Positions 7,368 to 16,015 of a DNA stretch of 34,470 nt are shown one piece after another. The notes below the pieces were generated by a model that did no database searches, was not told where the DNA came from, and was given only the letters and a program-made list of their open reading frames with translations. The DNA is from Chitinophagaceae bacterium UBA2791 (lineage in GTDB: Bacteria; Bacteroidota; Bacteroidia; Chitinophagales; Chitinophagaceae): NCBI GenBank assembly GCA_002352105.1, contig DEHV01000081.1, forward strand, positions 1,853-36,322, in the 5' to 3' direction. The position numbers and the translations under genes are program-made. Within the stretch, counting starts at the first letter, position 1. The number at the start of each line of letters is the position of its first letter.

Positions 7368-8987
7368 TTACAGCCCCCGGGGCCTGATAAATCCTGGCGT
7401 GAGCGGCTTCAGCAATTTGGCAAAATGCAATAGCTCCGGCTCTGAATGCATAGGGCCCACGATCTGAATGGCGATAGGCAACCCTTCTTTGTTTAAGCCT
7501 AAGGGAATGGTGATGCTCGGAACCTCGATCGGGTTAAAAATGGTGGTATAGGTTGCGTACCGGAAATACGAAATGGTGTCTCCATCGATGATTATCGGCG
7601 TTCTCTTCGGGCGCTTTGTAATAGCGGGTCCATACGTAATAGGACAGACGAAAAAATCATATTGCCGGAAAAAATCCGCCCATTTTGCTTTTAGCTTTTC
7701 GTTGCTTTCCTGCCATTGCTGCCATTGGGTATCGCCAGGATTGTCCATCGCGTCATAAAAAGGTTTCAATCTCCCTGTGCCGTCGTCCCATTGTTTCATG
7801 CCGTCCTTGATACTATTTCTGACAGGCTCAGGCTGTCCTTCGCCCGATAATAAAGCCAGGCATTCAAGATAGGAACGCATCATTTCGCCGTAGGTATCCG
7901 GCGCTGTTTTTTTTATTGTCGCTCCGTGTTGATCGATGGCATCGATCAGCGCGCCGAGCTTTTCCTTAACATCTTTACCTACCGTGACTGCCTGGTCGCC
8001 ATTCTGCCAATCGTCTGTCCAGGCGATGCGATACTGGTTGATCGACCTGCCCGAAGCCTGTTTCCACTCAATAGGTTGTTGTACGCGCAGATCTTTTTTA
8101 GTATCGCGGAGAACCAGCCAGGCGGTCTCCAGGTCTTCTGGCGTCCTTGCCAACGGCCCTGCCACATTCAGGGCGTGTCTTTTCTTTTTCGAAGCGGTAT
8201 CCGGGCCGTCGCCTTCCGTTGTGTTCAGTGAACCGAACGAGGTTTTTAGACTGTATAGCCCGCAATAAGACGCCGGCACCCGTATGCTGCCGCCGAGATC
8301 GCTGCCCAGGGCCAGGGTAGTGAACCCTGCGGCCAATGCCGCCGCGCCGCCTCCGGTGCTGCCTCCCGGCGTCCGGGTCGTGTCGTAAGGGTTGCTTGCC
8401 GTGGGATATATTTCGCCCTGCGTCTGGTAATCCATAAGCAGGGTGGGAACATTGGATTTTCCCAGGATGATCGCGCCCGATCTTTTTAATTGCTTCACCA
8501 GTTCGCCATCTTCCGGCGCTACAAAATCGCGATACTGGTTTGCATTCAGGGTTACGGGCGAGCCCTTCACCCAATATTCTTCTTTCACCGTGACCGGAAT
8601 GCCATGCAAGGGGGATAGCCATTCTCCGCGCGCTATCGCTTCATCGGCTTTTTGCGCGTCTTCCAATGCCTCCTTTTCCCTTAACCATACGATCGCTTTG
8701 TATTTATAGTTGTTGTTTTTAATATTGGCGAGGAACTCTTTTGTGATGCCTACGGCGCTGGCTTCCCCGTTTCGAAGCATGGCCCCTAATTCCGCGGCAG
8801 ACTTAAAAATATACTTTCCCTCCAAAGGGATCTCTTTTTCAGGTTTCGCATACAGATCCCCTTCAGAAGGCGCCGCAGATGCATTGTCTTGCGCGGCAAA
8901 ATAAAAATAAAGGCCCGAAGCAATAACGATGAATAGTACGATCGCTACGGCGATCCACCCTGGATTTTTTGATTTTGCAGATTCCAT
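7368..8987 (-). CDS. Membrane-anchored amidase (amidase signature family)
   Basis: The 539-residue protein starts with a short basic segment and a single transmembrane helix at about 11-31 (IAVAIVLFIVIASGLYFYF), then a linker and the amidase domain. The Ser-Ser-Lys catalytic triad is present: Lys135 in GIPVTVKE, Ser210 in TPGGSTGGG and the nucleophile Ser234 in GSDLGGSIRVP. The usual GGSSGG is GGSTGG here, a mild change next to the cis-serine. Amidase-signature enzymes hydrolyse a wide range of amides, including fatty-acid amides, aryl amides and aminoacyl-tRNA-bound glutamine partners. The N-terminal anchor and the absence of gatB/gatC nearby exclude the Glu-tRNA amidotransferase role. With a positively charged start and no cleavage site, the domain probably faces the periplasm. 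It is transcribed alone, divergent from the helicase gene (196-base spacer). Substrate unknown. Confidence 0.87.
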   Translation of the reverse strand: MESAKSKNPGWIAVAIVLFIVIASGLYFYFAAQDNASAAPSEGDLYAKPEKEIPLEGKYIFKSAAELGAMLRNGEASAVGITKEFLANIKNNNYKYKAIVWLREKEALEDAQKADEAIARGEWLSPLHGIPVTVKEEYWVKGSPVTLNANQYRDFVAPEDGELVKQLKRSGAIILGKSNVPTLLMDYQTQGEIYPTASNPYDTTRTPGGSTGGGAAALAAGFTTLALGSDLGGSIRVPASYCGLYSLKTSFGSLNTTEGDGPDTASKKKRHALNVAGPLARTPEDLETAWLVLRDTKKDLRVQQPIEWKQASGRSINQYRIAWTDDWQNGDQAVTVGKDVKEKLGALIDAIDQHGATIKKTAPDTYGEMMRSYLECLALLSGEGQPEPVRNSIKDGMKQWDDGTGRLKPFYDAMDNPGDTQWQQWQESNEKLKAKWADFFRQYDFFVCPITYGPAITKRPKRTPIIIDGDTISYFRYATYTTIFNPIEVPSITIPLGLNKEGLPIAIQIVGPMHSEPELLHFAKLLKPLTPGFIRPRGL

Positions 8988-9171
8988 ATCCTATAAAAGT
9001 TAAGCATAAAAATAACGTTTATGGCTTAATCTGTTTTTATTAAAATATCTCCCGGACGCTTTCCCGCGATCGATGACTCCGGCCTTTCTGCCTGGTCCCT
9101 TGCCTTGTTAAGATGAAAACTCCGAAAGAACAGTTGCGGGATGAATTTTACCAACAGCGCTGAATAGCCCT

Positions 9172-9179
9172 TATTTTTG
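9172..9179 (+). promoter_or_regulatory. Candidate -7 box ending four bases before the helicase start codon
   Basis: TATTTTTG fits the TAnnTTTG consensus and ends 4 bases before the ATG at 9184. If used, transcription would begin at or next to the A of the start codon, giving a leaderless message. No Shine-Dalgarno-like purine run is present. The -33 region is weak (TTTT at 9146-9149), so this is tentative. Confidence 0.3.
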
Positions 9180-9183
9180 CAGC

Positions 9184-11145
9184 ATGGATTATTTCAAAGA
9201 CCTGCAGGAGGCATTGAAGCTTGAACGGCAGGCAGACCGGCAACTTTACCAGAAAATAATAGAAATGTCTTCCGTTGCGGATCGCAGGGCAGACGGACTT
9301 ACCTGGTATCCGGTAGCTATTCGCGGGACCGAAATGAGCAGGGGAGATTACCTGACGGTGGAATTGGAGCGGACCACGCATCTTGATAATGCCCACCAGC
9401 TCCGTTTTGGAATGCCTGCCGCATTGTTTTCTAACCACGATGCGAAAAACAACCGAGTAGAGGGCATTATTACGCACCAAAGCGGGAACAACCTCAGGCT
9501 ATTGTTGCATACCGATGATCTGCCGGACTGGTCCGGCGATGGAAAGCTGGGGGTAGACCTGCTTTTTGATGAGAACAGCTATGAAGAAATGGCCGATGCG
9601 CTTAGATCGGCGGCCCTCCTGGCGGAAAAAGGAGCTGAAGGGCGATTGACAAGGATACTCATAGGGAAGGAGAGCCCAGCCTTGCCCTCAGCTGATTCCG
9701 ACCGGCGCGGCAAGGAGTGGAATGGTTCGCGCCATGAAGCGATTAATGATCTTGATAAGGCGATAAGCGGCCTGAATCCCTCGCAGGCAGCTGCGGTCGA
9801 CAAAATAGTAAATGCAAGGGAGCTGGCTATTGTTCATGGCCCTCCCGGAACCGGAAAAACAACCACGCTGATCAGGGCCATCAAAGCCATGATCGAACAG
9901 GATAATAAACAGATGCTGGTTGTCGCGCCCAGCAATACTGCAGTAGACCTGCTGGCGGAGAAATTATCTGAAGAGGGATTGAATGTACTGCGCGTAGGCA
10001 ATCCTGCAAGGGTTTCCGAACGGTTAATGGCGCTGACCCTGGACGCAAAAATGGCCGGACACAAGGCGATGAAGGAGGTCAGAAACCTTAAAAAAAGAGC
10101 CAATGAGTTCCGGAATATGGCGCACAAGTACAAGCGAAATTTTGGAAAAGCCGAACGCGAACAACGTAAGGCGCTCTTTGACGAAGCAAGGAAGATCATG
10201 CAGGAGGTGAACAATACAGAACAATATGTGATGGATGATCTGATCGGCAGGGCGCAGGTGATCGCGGCAACGCTGGTGGGCTGCCAGCACCATACGGTAA
10301 GAAAGCTAAGGTTCCATACTGCGGTGATCGACGAGGCCGGCCAGGCATTGGAGCCTGCTTGCTGGATACCCGTTCTGAAAGCCGAAAAACTGGTAATGGC
10401 CGGCGATCATTTCCAGTTGCCGCCCACCATAAAATCGAAAGAAGCGGAGAGAAAGGGTTTGGGCCTTACTTTGCTTGAAAAATCGATTGCGCTGCATCCC
10501 GGTTCGGTCAGCCTGCTGGAAGAGCAATACCGGATGCATGAAACGATCATGGGGTATTCATCGAGGGTATTTTATGAGGATAGATTGAAAGCTCATGCCT
10601 CAGTTGCAGGGAGGGTATTGTTTCCGGGCGACGCGCCGTTGTCTTTTGTGGATACGGCCGGATGCGGATTTGAGGAAAAGTTGGACGGTACAAGCTCTAC
10701 CAACCCCGAAGAGGCGGAATTTGTTTTTAAACATGTAAAAGGATTGGTCGCCCGGCTGAAAACGCATTATCCCGATAACGCGTTCCCCGGTATTGCCGTT
10801 ATCTCGCCTTATAAACAACAGCTTGTGTTGCTGAAAGAACAGTTGTTGCAATCTCCTGAGCTAGCTCCTTACCTCGGTAAGATAGCCGTTAATACGATCG
10901 ATAGCTTTCAGGGGCAGGAGCGCGATATTGTGTATATCAGCATGACGAGGAGCAATACAGAAGGAGAGATCGGTTTTCTTGCGGATATTCGCCGGATGAA
11001 TGTCGCGATGACCCGCGCCCGTAAAAAGCTGGTGGTGGTAGGCGATAGCGCCACCCTGTGCCAGTTTCCTTTTTATCGTGATTTTGTCGCCTATGCCGGG
11101 CATTGCGACGCTTACCAGAGCGCCTGGGAGTTTGCGATTGACTAA
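9184..11145 (+). CDS. Superfamily 1B helicase, UPF1/IGHMBP2-like (DNA2/NAM7 group)
   Basis: The 653-residue protein is a nucleic-acid-dependent ATPase. About 200 N-terminal residues form the beta-barrel/stalk region typical of IGHMBP2-like proteins. The helicase core shows Walker A GPPGTGKT at 219-226, motif Ia VVAPSNTAVD, a Lys/Arg-rich helical insertion at about 290-340, Walker B VIDEAGQA at 381-388, motif III AGDHFQLPPT at 406-415, EEQYRMH at 446-452, ISPYKQQL at 540-547, motif V TIDSFQGQE at 571-579 and motif VI NVAMTRARKKL at 606-616. All motifs are intact, so it should be active. Bacterial members are of uncertain role; 5'-3' unwinding of DNA or RNA is the family expectation. The class IV aminotransferase gene begins 27 bases after the stop, so the two may share a transcript, though no functional tie is known. 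Confidence 0.9.
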   Translation: MDYFKDLQEALKLERQADRQLYQKIIEMSSVADRRADGLTWYPVAIRGTEMSRGDYLTVELERTTHLDNAHQLRFGMPAALFSNHDAKNNRVEGIITHQSGNNLRLLLHTDDLPDWSGDGKLGVDLLFDENSYEEMADALRSAALLAEKGAEGRLTRILIGKESPALPSADSDRRGKEWNGSRHEAINDLDKAISGLNPSQAAAVDKIVNARELAIVHGPPGTGKTTTLIRAIKAMIEQDNKQMLVVAPSNTAVDLLAEKLSEEGLNVLRVGNPARVSERLMALTLDAKMAGHKAMKEVRNLKKRANEFRNMAHKYKRNFGKAEREQRKALFDEARKIMQEVNNTEQYVMDDLIGRAQVIAATLVGCQHHTVRKLRFHTAVIDEAGQALEPACWIPVLKAEKLVMAGDHFQLPPTIKSKEAERKGLGLTLLEKSIALHPGSVSLLEEQYRMHETIMGYSSRVFYEDRLKAHASVAGRVLFPGDAPLSFVDTAGCGFEEKLDGTSSTNPEEAEFVFKHVKGLVARLKTHYPDNAFPGIAVISPYKQQLVLLKEQLLQSPELAPYLGKIAVNTIDSFQGQERDIVYISMTRSNTEGEIGFLADIRRMNVAMTRARKKLVVVGDSATLCQFPFYRDFVAYAGHCDAYQSAWEFAID

Positions 11146-11172
11146 TGTATACAAACTTGTAAAATATAAACT

Positions 11173-12003
11173 ATGATAGCTTTTGTAAATGGACATTTTT
11201 TACCCGAAGAGCAGGCTTCCATTGGAGTAGGCGACCTGTCCGTGCAGCGCGGTTATGCCGCTTTTGATTTTTTCCGCATCCGTAACAATAAACCGCTTTT
11301 TCTGGACGACTATCTTTCCCGTTTCTTTAACTCAATAGCCACGATGCATTTGCAGCCCGCGCAAACCAAAGAAGAGCTGAAAGAGATCATTTATGCGTTG
11401 GTGGAAAAAAATAAAATTGAAAACTCCGGCATGCGAATGATCCTTACGGGAGGCTATTCCCCCGATAGTTATCAACCGGTACAGCCCAACCTTATCGTCA
11501 CCCAGCACGTGTTGAATCTGCCCTCCGCGGAAAAATTTGATACGGGCATCAAAGTGATTACGAAGGAATACCAGCGCGACCTTCCTACGGTTAAATCGAT
11601 CAATTATTTAATGGGCATCTGGTTGCAGGAAGAAGTGAATGCGCGCCAGGCGGAAGATGTGCTGTATTACAGGAACGGGATCGTATCCGAATTCCCGCGG
11701 GCCAATGTTTTTATGGTAACGCGCGACAATACGGTTGTTACGCCGTCGGAGCATGTGCTGCGGGGCATAACGCGGAAAAGGCTGTTGGAATGGATGTCAA
11801 AGGATTTTAAGATGGAAGAGCGGAACATCGGGATTGACGAGATCAGGGACGCTGCAGAAGTGTTTATGACCAGCACCACAAAGAGGCTCCTGGCCATCAA
11901 CCAGATAGACGATACCGTTATCGGCGACGGCAAGGCCGGCCCGGTAACAAGGAAGTTAAGCGATACTTTTATCAGGTTGGAGAACCAGGTCCTCGGTCTA
12001 TAA
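11173..12003 (+). CDS. PLP-dependent class IV aminotransferase or aminodeoxychorismate lyase-like protein
   Basis: The 276-residue product has the fold-type IV architecture. The start FVNGHFLPEEQASIGVGDLSVQRGYAAFD is the family's N-terminal block, with Arg26 at the usual site. The PLP lysine is Lys141 in TVKSINYL, followed by the glutamate of the EFPRANVF block (Glu173), LRGITRKRLLE at 196-206 and FMTSTTKR at 231-238. The family covers branched-chain aminotransferases, D-amino-acid aminotransferases and 4-amino-4-deoxychorismate lyases. The short length and lack of branched-chain-specific segments leave D-amino acid or lyase activity as likely as branched-chain transfer. It begins 27 bases after the helicase gene. 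Its TAA overlaps the last six bases of the convergent esterase gene. It is cytoplasmic. Specificity cannot be settled by eye. Confidence 0.85.
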   Translation: MIAFVNGHFLPEEQASIGVGDLSVQRGYAAFDFFRIRNNKPLFLDDYLSRFFNSIATMHLQPAQTKEELKEIIYALVEKNKIENSGMRMILTGGYSPDSYQPVQPNLIVTQHVLNLPSAEKFDTGIKVITKEYQRDLPTVKSINYLMGIWLQEEVNARQAEDVLYYRNGIVSEFPRANVFMVTRDNTVVTPSEHVLRGITRKRLLEWMSKDFKMEERNIGIDEIRDAAEVFMTSTTKRLLAINQIDDTVIGDGKAGPVTRKLSDTFIRLENQVLGL

Positions 12004-13035
12004 ATACTTTACGATCCATTCATAGGTGCGCCTTTCTCCTTCCGCGTTCACGCCGTGACCTTCGTTATGGCTATATAGCTGGAGATTTTCCCTTGGTTTT
12101 CCGTAAAGATCATAGATGGGCCATACCGCTTCTATATAGGGGCGGCTTTTTTCGCCGTCGGCATCGCCGCCGCCAATGAGGAGAAAGTGTTTCGGCGCGG
12201 ATAAGGCCAGTATCTCATGCTGCTCGTGCCCGAACTGGTGAATATCTTTATCCAGGTACCAGACATCGTCCCAGTTGGTAAATTTGATCCCGACCCCGCC
12301 TTCATTGCTAACGGTAACCTTCACGCGATCATCAAATGCCGAGAGATAAAGGGCTTCCTTGGCCCCAAGGGAATGGCCCATGGATCCGATACGGTTTGCG
12401 TCTACCTCTTTTAAGCTGACCAGCACGTCCACTGCCCGCTGCGCGTCAAATAACATTTTTGCCATTCCCTTTGACCGGGGGTGGCGGTCCGTAAACCTTT
12501 TCACCTGCTCGGGGTAAGTACGGTCGCCTCTATCCCTCCATAGAAAACACTGGGGGCAAAAAACCACGAATCCCATTTTTGCCAGCCTGTACCCGAAGGG
12601 AACGATCTTCCCTTCTTTGGCGCCTGAAATGTGCAACATCTCGAAATCGCTGGTGGAATGCATGGCCACAACGCCCGGTAATTTTCCATTGATCTGCTCC
12701 GGCATCAGCAGGTAACCCCGGTCCAGCATTCCCGGTTCTCCTTCATATTCCACATACCGGCGTATGATCCCCTCTGTTATTTCCTCCGATAATACCCTTA
12801 GTTGGGGAACGGAAGGGTTGGGTTTGAGCGCTCCTAAATAATCCGACCATCTTTTCAGGATGATCTTTCTTTGCTTTTTCCATTTTGACAGGGACCTGAT
12901 CGGCTTGCCTTTTGCATCCACTAAAAGGGGAGGGAGGTTTTCATTTTTTGAAACCGGCGTTCCCGATAATAATCGCGGAAAACTGATATACAATCCGCCT
13001 ATTCCCAGGGCTTTCAAAAATGTTCTTTTATGCAT
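11998..13035 (-). CDS. Exported alpha/beta hydrolase of the dienelactone hydrolase/acetyl xylan esterase type
   Basis: The start at 13035 was chosen because it gives MHKRTFLKALGIGGLYISF, a KR-type Tat-like or Sec signal peptide; extending to 13101 adds 22 residues that would bury it. The mature protein is an alpha/beta hydrolase. The nucleophile is Ser222 in MGHSLGAKEA, the acid is probably Asp291 in IGGGDADG and the histidine is His327 in NEGHGVN. The segment PGVVAMHSTSD at 120-130 carries the oxyanion region. The overall layout resembles acetyl-esterase and dienelactone-hydrolase-like proteins found with carbohydrate-degrading genes. The likely job is removal of acyl groups from a glycan or hydrolysis of a sugar lactone in the periplasm, but this is inference. 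It converges on the aminotransferase, with a 6-base overlap of stop regions, and diverges from the GH123-like lipoprotein across a 409-base spacer. Confidence 0.85.
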   Translation of the reverse strand: MHKRTFLKALGIGGLYISFPRLLSGTPVSKNENLPPLLVDAKGKPIRSLSKWKKQRKIILKRWSDYLGALKPNPSVPQLRVLSEEITEGIIRRYVEYEGEPGMLDRGYLLMPEQINGKLPGVVAMHSTSDFEMLHISGAKEGKIVPFGYRLAKMGFVVFCPQCFLWRDRGDRTYPEQVKRFTDRHPRSKGMAKMLFDAQRAVDVLVSLKEVDANRIGSMGHSLGAKEALYLSAFDDRVKVTVSNEGGVGIKFTNWDDVWYLDKDIHQFGHEQHEILALSAPKHFLLIGGGDADGEKSRPYIEAVWPIYDLYGKPRENLQLYSHNEGHGVNAEGERRTYEWIVKYL

Positions 13036-13444
13036 TCTCTTTATTTTAAAGTAACGGTTGCTTATTCGGTTATCCGCATGTGCGCGGCAACTACTTAGCA
13101 ACGCTAATTTAATTGTTTCTGTCGATAAAATACCACGCCCTTCCTGCGTAATTACCGGGAGCGTTCATCCTTACGCGGCGCCGGTTGCATTTTTTATTTA
13201 ATGTGTATGCAGTAAGCCGGAGCATTTATGCTTTCCCGGGAAAGATAATGATGTTTTGACTATATTGCCTTCCCTTAAGGCAATAAACAGGACCAGGGCG
13301 GTATGGTTTTAAGAAGTTTGCAGTAAGCTTCAATGCCGTCCCTTATAAAACTTTTTACAAAGCACAAGACTTTTAACGCTGCAACGTCAAATGAATATTC
13401 GCGTTTTAAGTTTACCGTAAAACCAATTTTAAATTGTTTGAAAT
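13036..13444. promoter_or_regulatory. 409-base divergent spacer with a perfect inverted repeat
   Basis: No credible gene is present. The spacer separates the start of the exported esterase (minus) from the start of the GH123-like lipoprotein (plus), so it should carry both promoters. ATTGCCTT (13264-13271) and AAGGCAAT (13277-13284) form a perfect 8-bp inverted repeat with a 5-base centre, roughly midway; no T tract follows on either strand, so an operator is more likely than a terminator. TGCAGTAAGC occurs twice (13208-13217 and 13319-13328). I could not fix a -33/-7 pair for either gene. Confidence 0.4.
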
Positions 13445-15775
13445 ATGAAAATGATCAATTTGTTTGCCGTTACGGCAATTGGATTGTTGGCTTTGGCGGC
13501 ATGCGGAACAGGCGCTTCTTCAAAGCACGAAGCGTTGTTGACGGTCTCGGCCGAAAACCTGCAGGGCCTGGATGATCGTCAATGGTCTGGAGTAAAAGAG
13601 ATTGACGGCAGAAAGGCGAGACTTGTTCTTGGGGAGGATACCGCGTCGTTTGTCATTCCCGCCTGGTGGGGAAACAATGCCAGACCCGGCGATGGAGAGC
13701 TATTCGTACTGGAAATAGATTATCAGGATGTTTTTTCTGATCCCTTCGTTGCCTATTCATTCGGCAATTCGGCCAATAGCCGCAACCAGATGAGCGAGCT
13801 TCATCGCATTGCCGGCGGAAAAACAGCCCAGTGGAAAACAGCGTACGTTCCGGTATCATGGGACTACCTTTACGCGGGACCAGGCGCTCCCAGCGGCGCC
13901 CAAAGCCAGGCGTTTGGCATTAAGATCCTCGATGCGGTCAAGGAATTGCCTGTTTCAGAAATCAGGATAAGAAAGGCGGCGCCGGGGGACGAGAGCCGTT
14001 ATAATGCGGAAACCCGCGCATGGGTCAGGAAAAGCCAGGAGAAATATGAATTTAAGGATAGTTCCTCCGTCGCGGCGCTACCCGATACCTGGAGCGCCAA
14101 ATCCTGCGTTCCCTATCTGCGCGATTACCTGAGCCCGATCCTGCCCTGGGCTGCGCCCAGAGAAGGAGAGGCCGGAGCGGCCATGAAACTGCGCATGTCC
14201 CTCAACGAAATAGAAAGTAAACAGCTGGGCGTGTATGCAAATGGGCAGGACCTGGAAAATGTATCGGTTAGCGTTTCCGCGCTTCAGAGCGAGGCCGGCG
14301 AGGCGCTAAATGCCGAGACCAACCTATATACGGTGGAATACGCGCTGATCAAAGCGAGGGGAAATCGCCCTCCGCAGGTAGACGCGCAGCGGATATGGCC
14401 CTTATACGAAACGACAATAAAATCGGGTAAATCCCAGGCTTTCTGGCTTAGTTTTAAAACAAAGGGACAAGCGTCGAAGCCGGGCCTGTACAAAGGGGAG
14501 ATCAGCGTTTTGGTTCAGGGAAAACCAGCGGAGAAAATTCCCCTGGAAATTGAAGTGATGCCTATATCCCTGTTAACGATGGATGAAGCGGGCTTGTCGA
14601 TGGGCGGATGCATAACAGGATTTATCCCCTTCCATAATATTTCTTATGCTGTTGAGAACAATGTGAACGCCGGCAATCTTTGGTTTAGCTCGGCCCGACC
14701 GGGTATGAGCAAGGTAGATGGCAAGCTGAAACTGGATTTTACCCTGATGGATGAATGGATGAAAAGGGCGAAACAACTGGGCATGCAGAATATTGTTTAT
14801 TTCCTGGGCGGCAACCCCTACGGGTTCCCCAAAACAATGACAATAGAGCAGGAACTGTTTGTAACGATGCAGGATGAAGGAACCCGGGAGGAAAGGGTAG
14901 CTAAATTTTTAAAGCTTGCCGCCGACCCGGCAAACAGGGGATATGTGATCAAGGAGATCCGGGAAGGATACGGAGAATGGGTGAAACAGTTTACGGAACA
15001 CGCGCAGCAAAACGGCTGGCCGGAAATGATCCTGACGCCTTTTGATGAACCGGCAAAACACCGGCAGCAGCCTTATAGAAAGGAAGGACATACCGACGAC
15101 AGTACCGTGATAGGAACAGGTCCCTGGATCAAAACGCATTTTGAGGATGGCTGCGATCTGATCAGGAAGCACAGCGCTCCCGGAACGCGTATTTACGGTT
15201 CTATCCATCATCCCTCGGGCATTGAGTTTTTGCCTGACATAAACGTGTTCTGTACCAATGCTATTTTTGATGATACGGAACTGGGCAATAAGGTCCGCGC
15301 CGGGGGAGAGGGTAAATACTTCTGGCAGTATACCGGCATTGGCGGCGGCGGCGGAAGCGAACCCACCAAGATGCGGTATGCATTTGGATTTTATTTTGGC
15401 GCCTATGATTCGAGAGGCTCTCTTTTGTGGGCGTATAACTGGGGCGGTCGTTTTAATACCACCCAGGGCAATAACTGGATGATCTGCTGGGATACGCCGT
15501 TCAGCGTTATTCCTACGCTTTCTTATGAGGGATTGAGAGAAGCGTGGGACGACAGGCGTTATATCGAAACCCTGAAAAAGCTAGCCAAGGAGAAAGGAAA
15601 GGAGGCGGAGATCAGGATATTCCTGGACGATATTTTCAACCAGGCTACGAACACCAAAACGGAAGGGGGAGTAGATACGGTGAATGATTTCTGGGCAGAC
15701 ACAAGATCGCCGGAAAAACTGGACAGATGGAGGTTCCAGATAGCGGACAAGATCATAGAACTATCTAAAATATAG
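13445..15775 (+). CDS. Lipoprotein with GH123/DUF4091-like glycoside hydrolase domain
   Basis: The 776-residue protein has a lipoprotein signal with lipobox LAAC (Cys20) followed by a flexible GTGASS segment; there is no acidic residue at +2, so outer-membrane sorting is possible. Residues about 30-180 look like a beta-sandwich, with a second beta-rich region at 215-375. The C-terminal part (about 385-776) is a TIM-barrel-like domain. It carries ILTPFDEPAKH with the Asp534-Glu535 pair, YGSIHHPSG, EGKYFWQYTGIGG, RGSLLWAYNWGGRF and the closing EGLREAWDDRRYIETL. These segments match the DUF4091/GH123 group, where neighbouring Asp-Glu supports substrate-assisted hydrolysis of N-acetylhexosaminides. 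Whether this one cleaves such a substrate is unknown; 2-acetamido specificity cannot be read here. The first methionine of two (MKM) was kept. A hairpin follows 20 bases after the stop. Confidence 0.78.
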   Translation: MKMINLFAVTAIGLLALAACGTGASSKHEALLTVSAENLQGLDDRQWSGVKEIDGRKARLVLGEDTASFVIPAWWGNNARPGDGELFVLEIDYQDVFSDPFVAYSFGNSANSRNQMSELHRIAGGKTAQWKTAYVPVSWDYLYAGPGAPSGAQSQAFGIKILDAVKELPVSEIRIRKAAPGDESRYNAETRAWVRKSQEKYEFKDSSSVAALPDTWSAKSCVPYLRDYLSPILPWAAPREGEAGAAMKLRMSLNEIESKQLGVYANGQDLENVSVSVSALQSEAGEALNAETNLYTVEYALIKARGNRPPQVDAQRIWPLYETTIKSGKSQAFWLSFKTKGQASKPGLYKGEISVLVQGKPAEKIPLEIEVMPISLLTMDEAGLSMGGCITGFIPFHNISYAVENNVNAGNLWFSSARPGMSKVDGKLKLDFTLMDEWMKRAKQLGMQNIVYFLGGNPYGFPKTMTIEQELFVTMQDEGTREERVAKFLKLAADPANRGYVIKEIREGYGEWVKQFTEHAQQNGWPEMILTPFDEPAKHRQQPYRKEGHTDDSTVIGTGPWIKTHFEDGCDLIRKHSAPGTRIYGSIHHPSGIEFLPDINVFCTNAIFDDTELGNKVRAGGEGKYFWQYTGIGGGGGSEPTKMRYAFGFYFGAYDSRGSLLWAYNWGGRFNTTQGNNWMICWDTPFSVIPTLSYEGLREAWDDRRYIETLKKLAKEKGKEAEIRIFLDDIFNQATNTKTEGGVDTVNDFWADTRSPEKLDRWRFQIADKIIELSKI

Positions 15776-15794
15776 TAGAACGATCAGGATACCA

Positions 15795-15830
15795 AAGGCG
15801 GCGTCGGAATTATATTCTGATAGCCGCCTT
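15795..15830 (+). terminator. Long hairpin after the GH123-like gene, probable terminator
   Basis: AAGGCGGC (15795-15802) pairs perfectly with GCCGCCTT (15823-15830). The loop contains a further GAAT/ATTC pairing, giving a tall structure 20 bases after the stop. Only a weak T-rich tail (CGTTATT) follows, so it may stabilise the 3' end rather than terminate efficiently. Confidence 0.5.
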
Positions 15831-15971
15831 CGTTATTACCGCGTTCTGTTCCTGGCTTCGCTGAAACCGATCATATCTTCCGGGAAACCTTGCTGTTCAT
15901 ACCGCAGCGCGCTATACCCATTACAAAACAAAAAATTCATGCGTTCGAATGGCAAAACCTGTTGAAAGATT

Positions 15972-15979
15972 TACTTTTG
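15972..15979 (+). promoter_or_regulatory. Candidate -7 box upstream of the PfkB-type kinase
   Basis: TACTTTTG fits TAnnTTTG and lies 36 bases before the ATG at 16016. The upstream element is poor (TTCG at 15944-15947), so support rests on the -7 box and its placement in a 240-base gap after a terminator-like hairpin. Confidence 0.35.
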
Positions 15980-16015
15980 TTTTGTAAGGAAGCATAACCA
16001 AAGTCTACCATATTC

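Noticed and set aside
8098..8622. 174-codon minus-strand frame within the amidase gene
   Set aside because: It is a shifted frame through the catalytic amidase blocks and is rich in Arg/Gly/His, as expected for a shadow frame.
13036..13101. N-terminal extension of the esterase to 13101
   Set aside because: The extra 22 residues would sit before a good signal peptide starting at 13035, so the shorter start is preferred.
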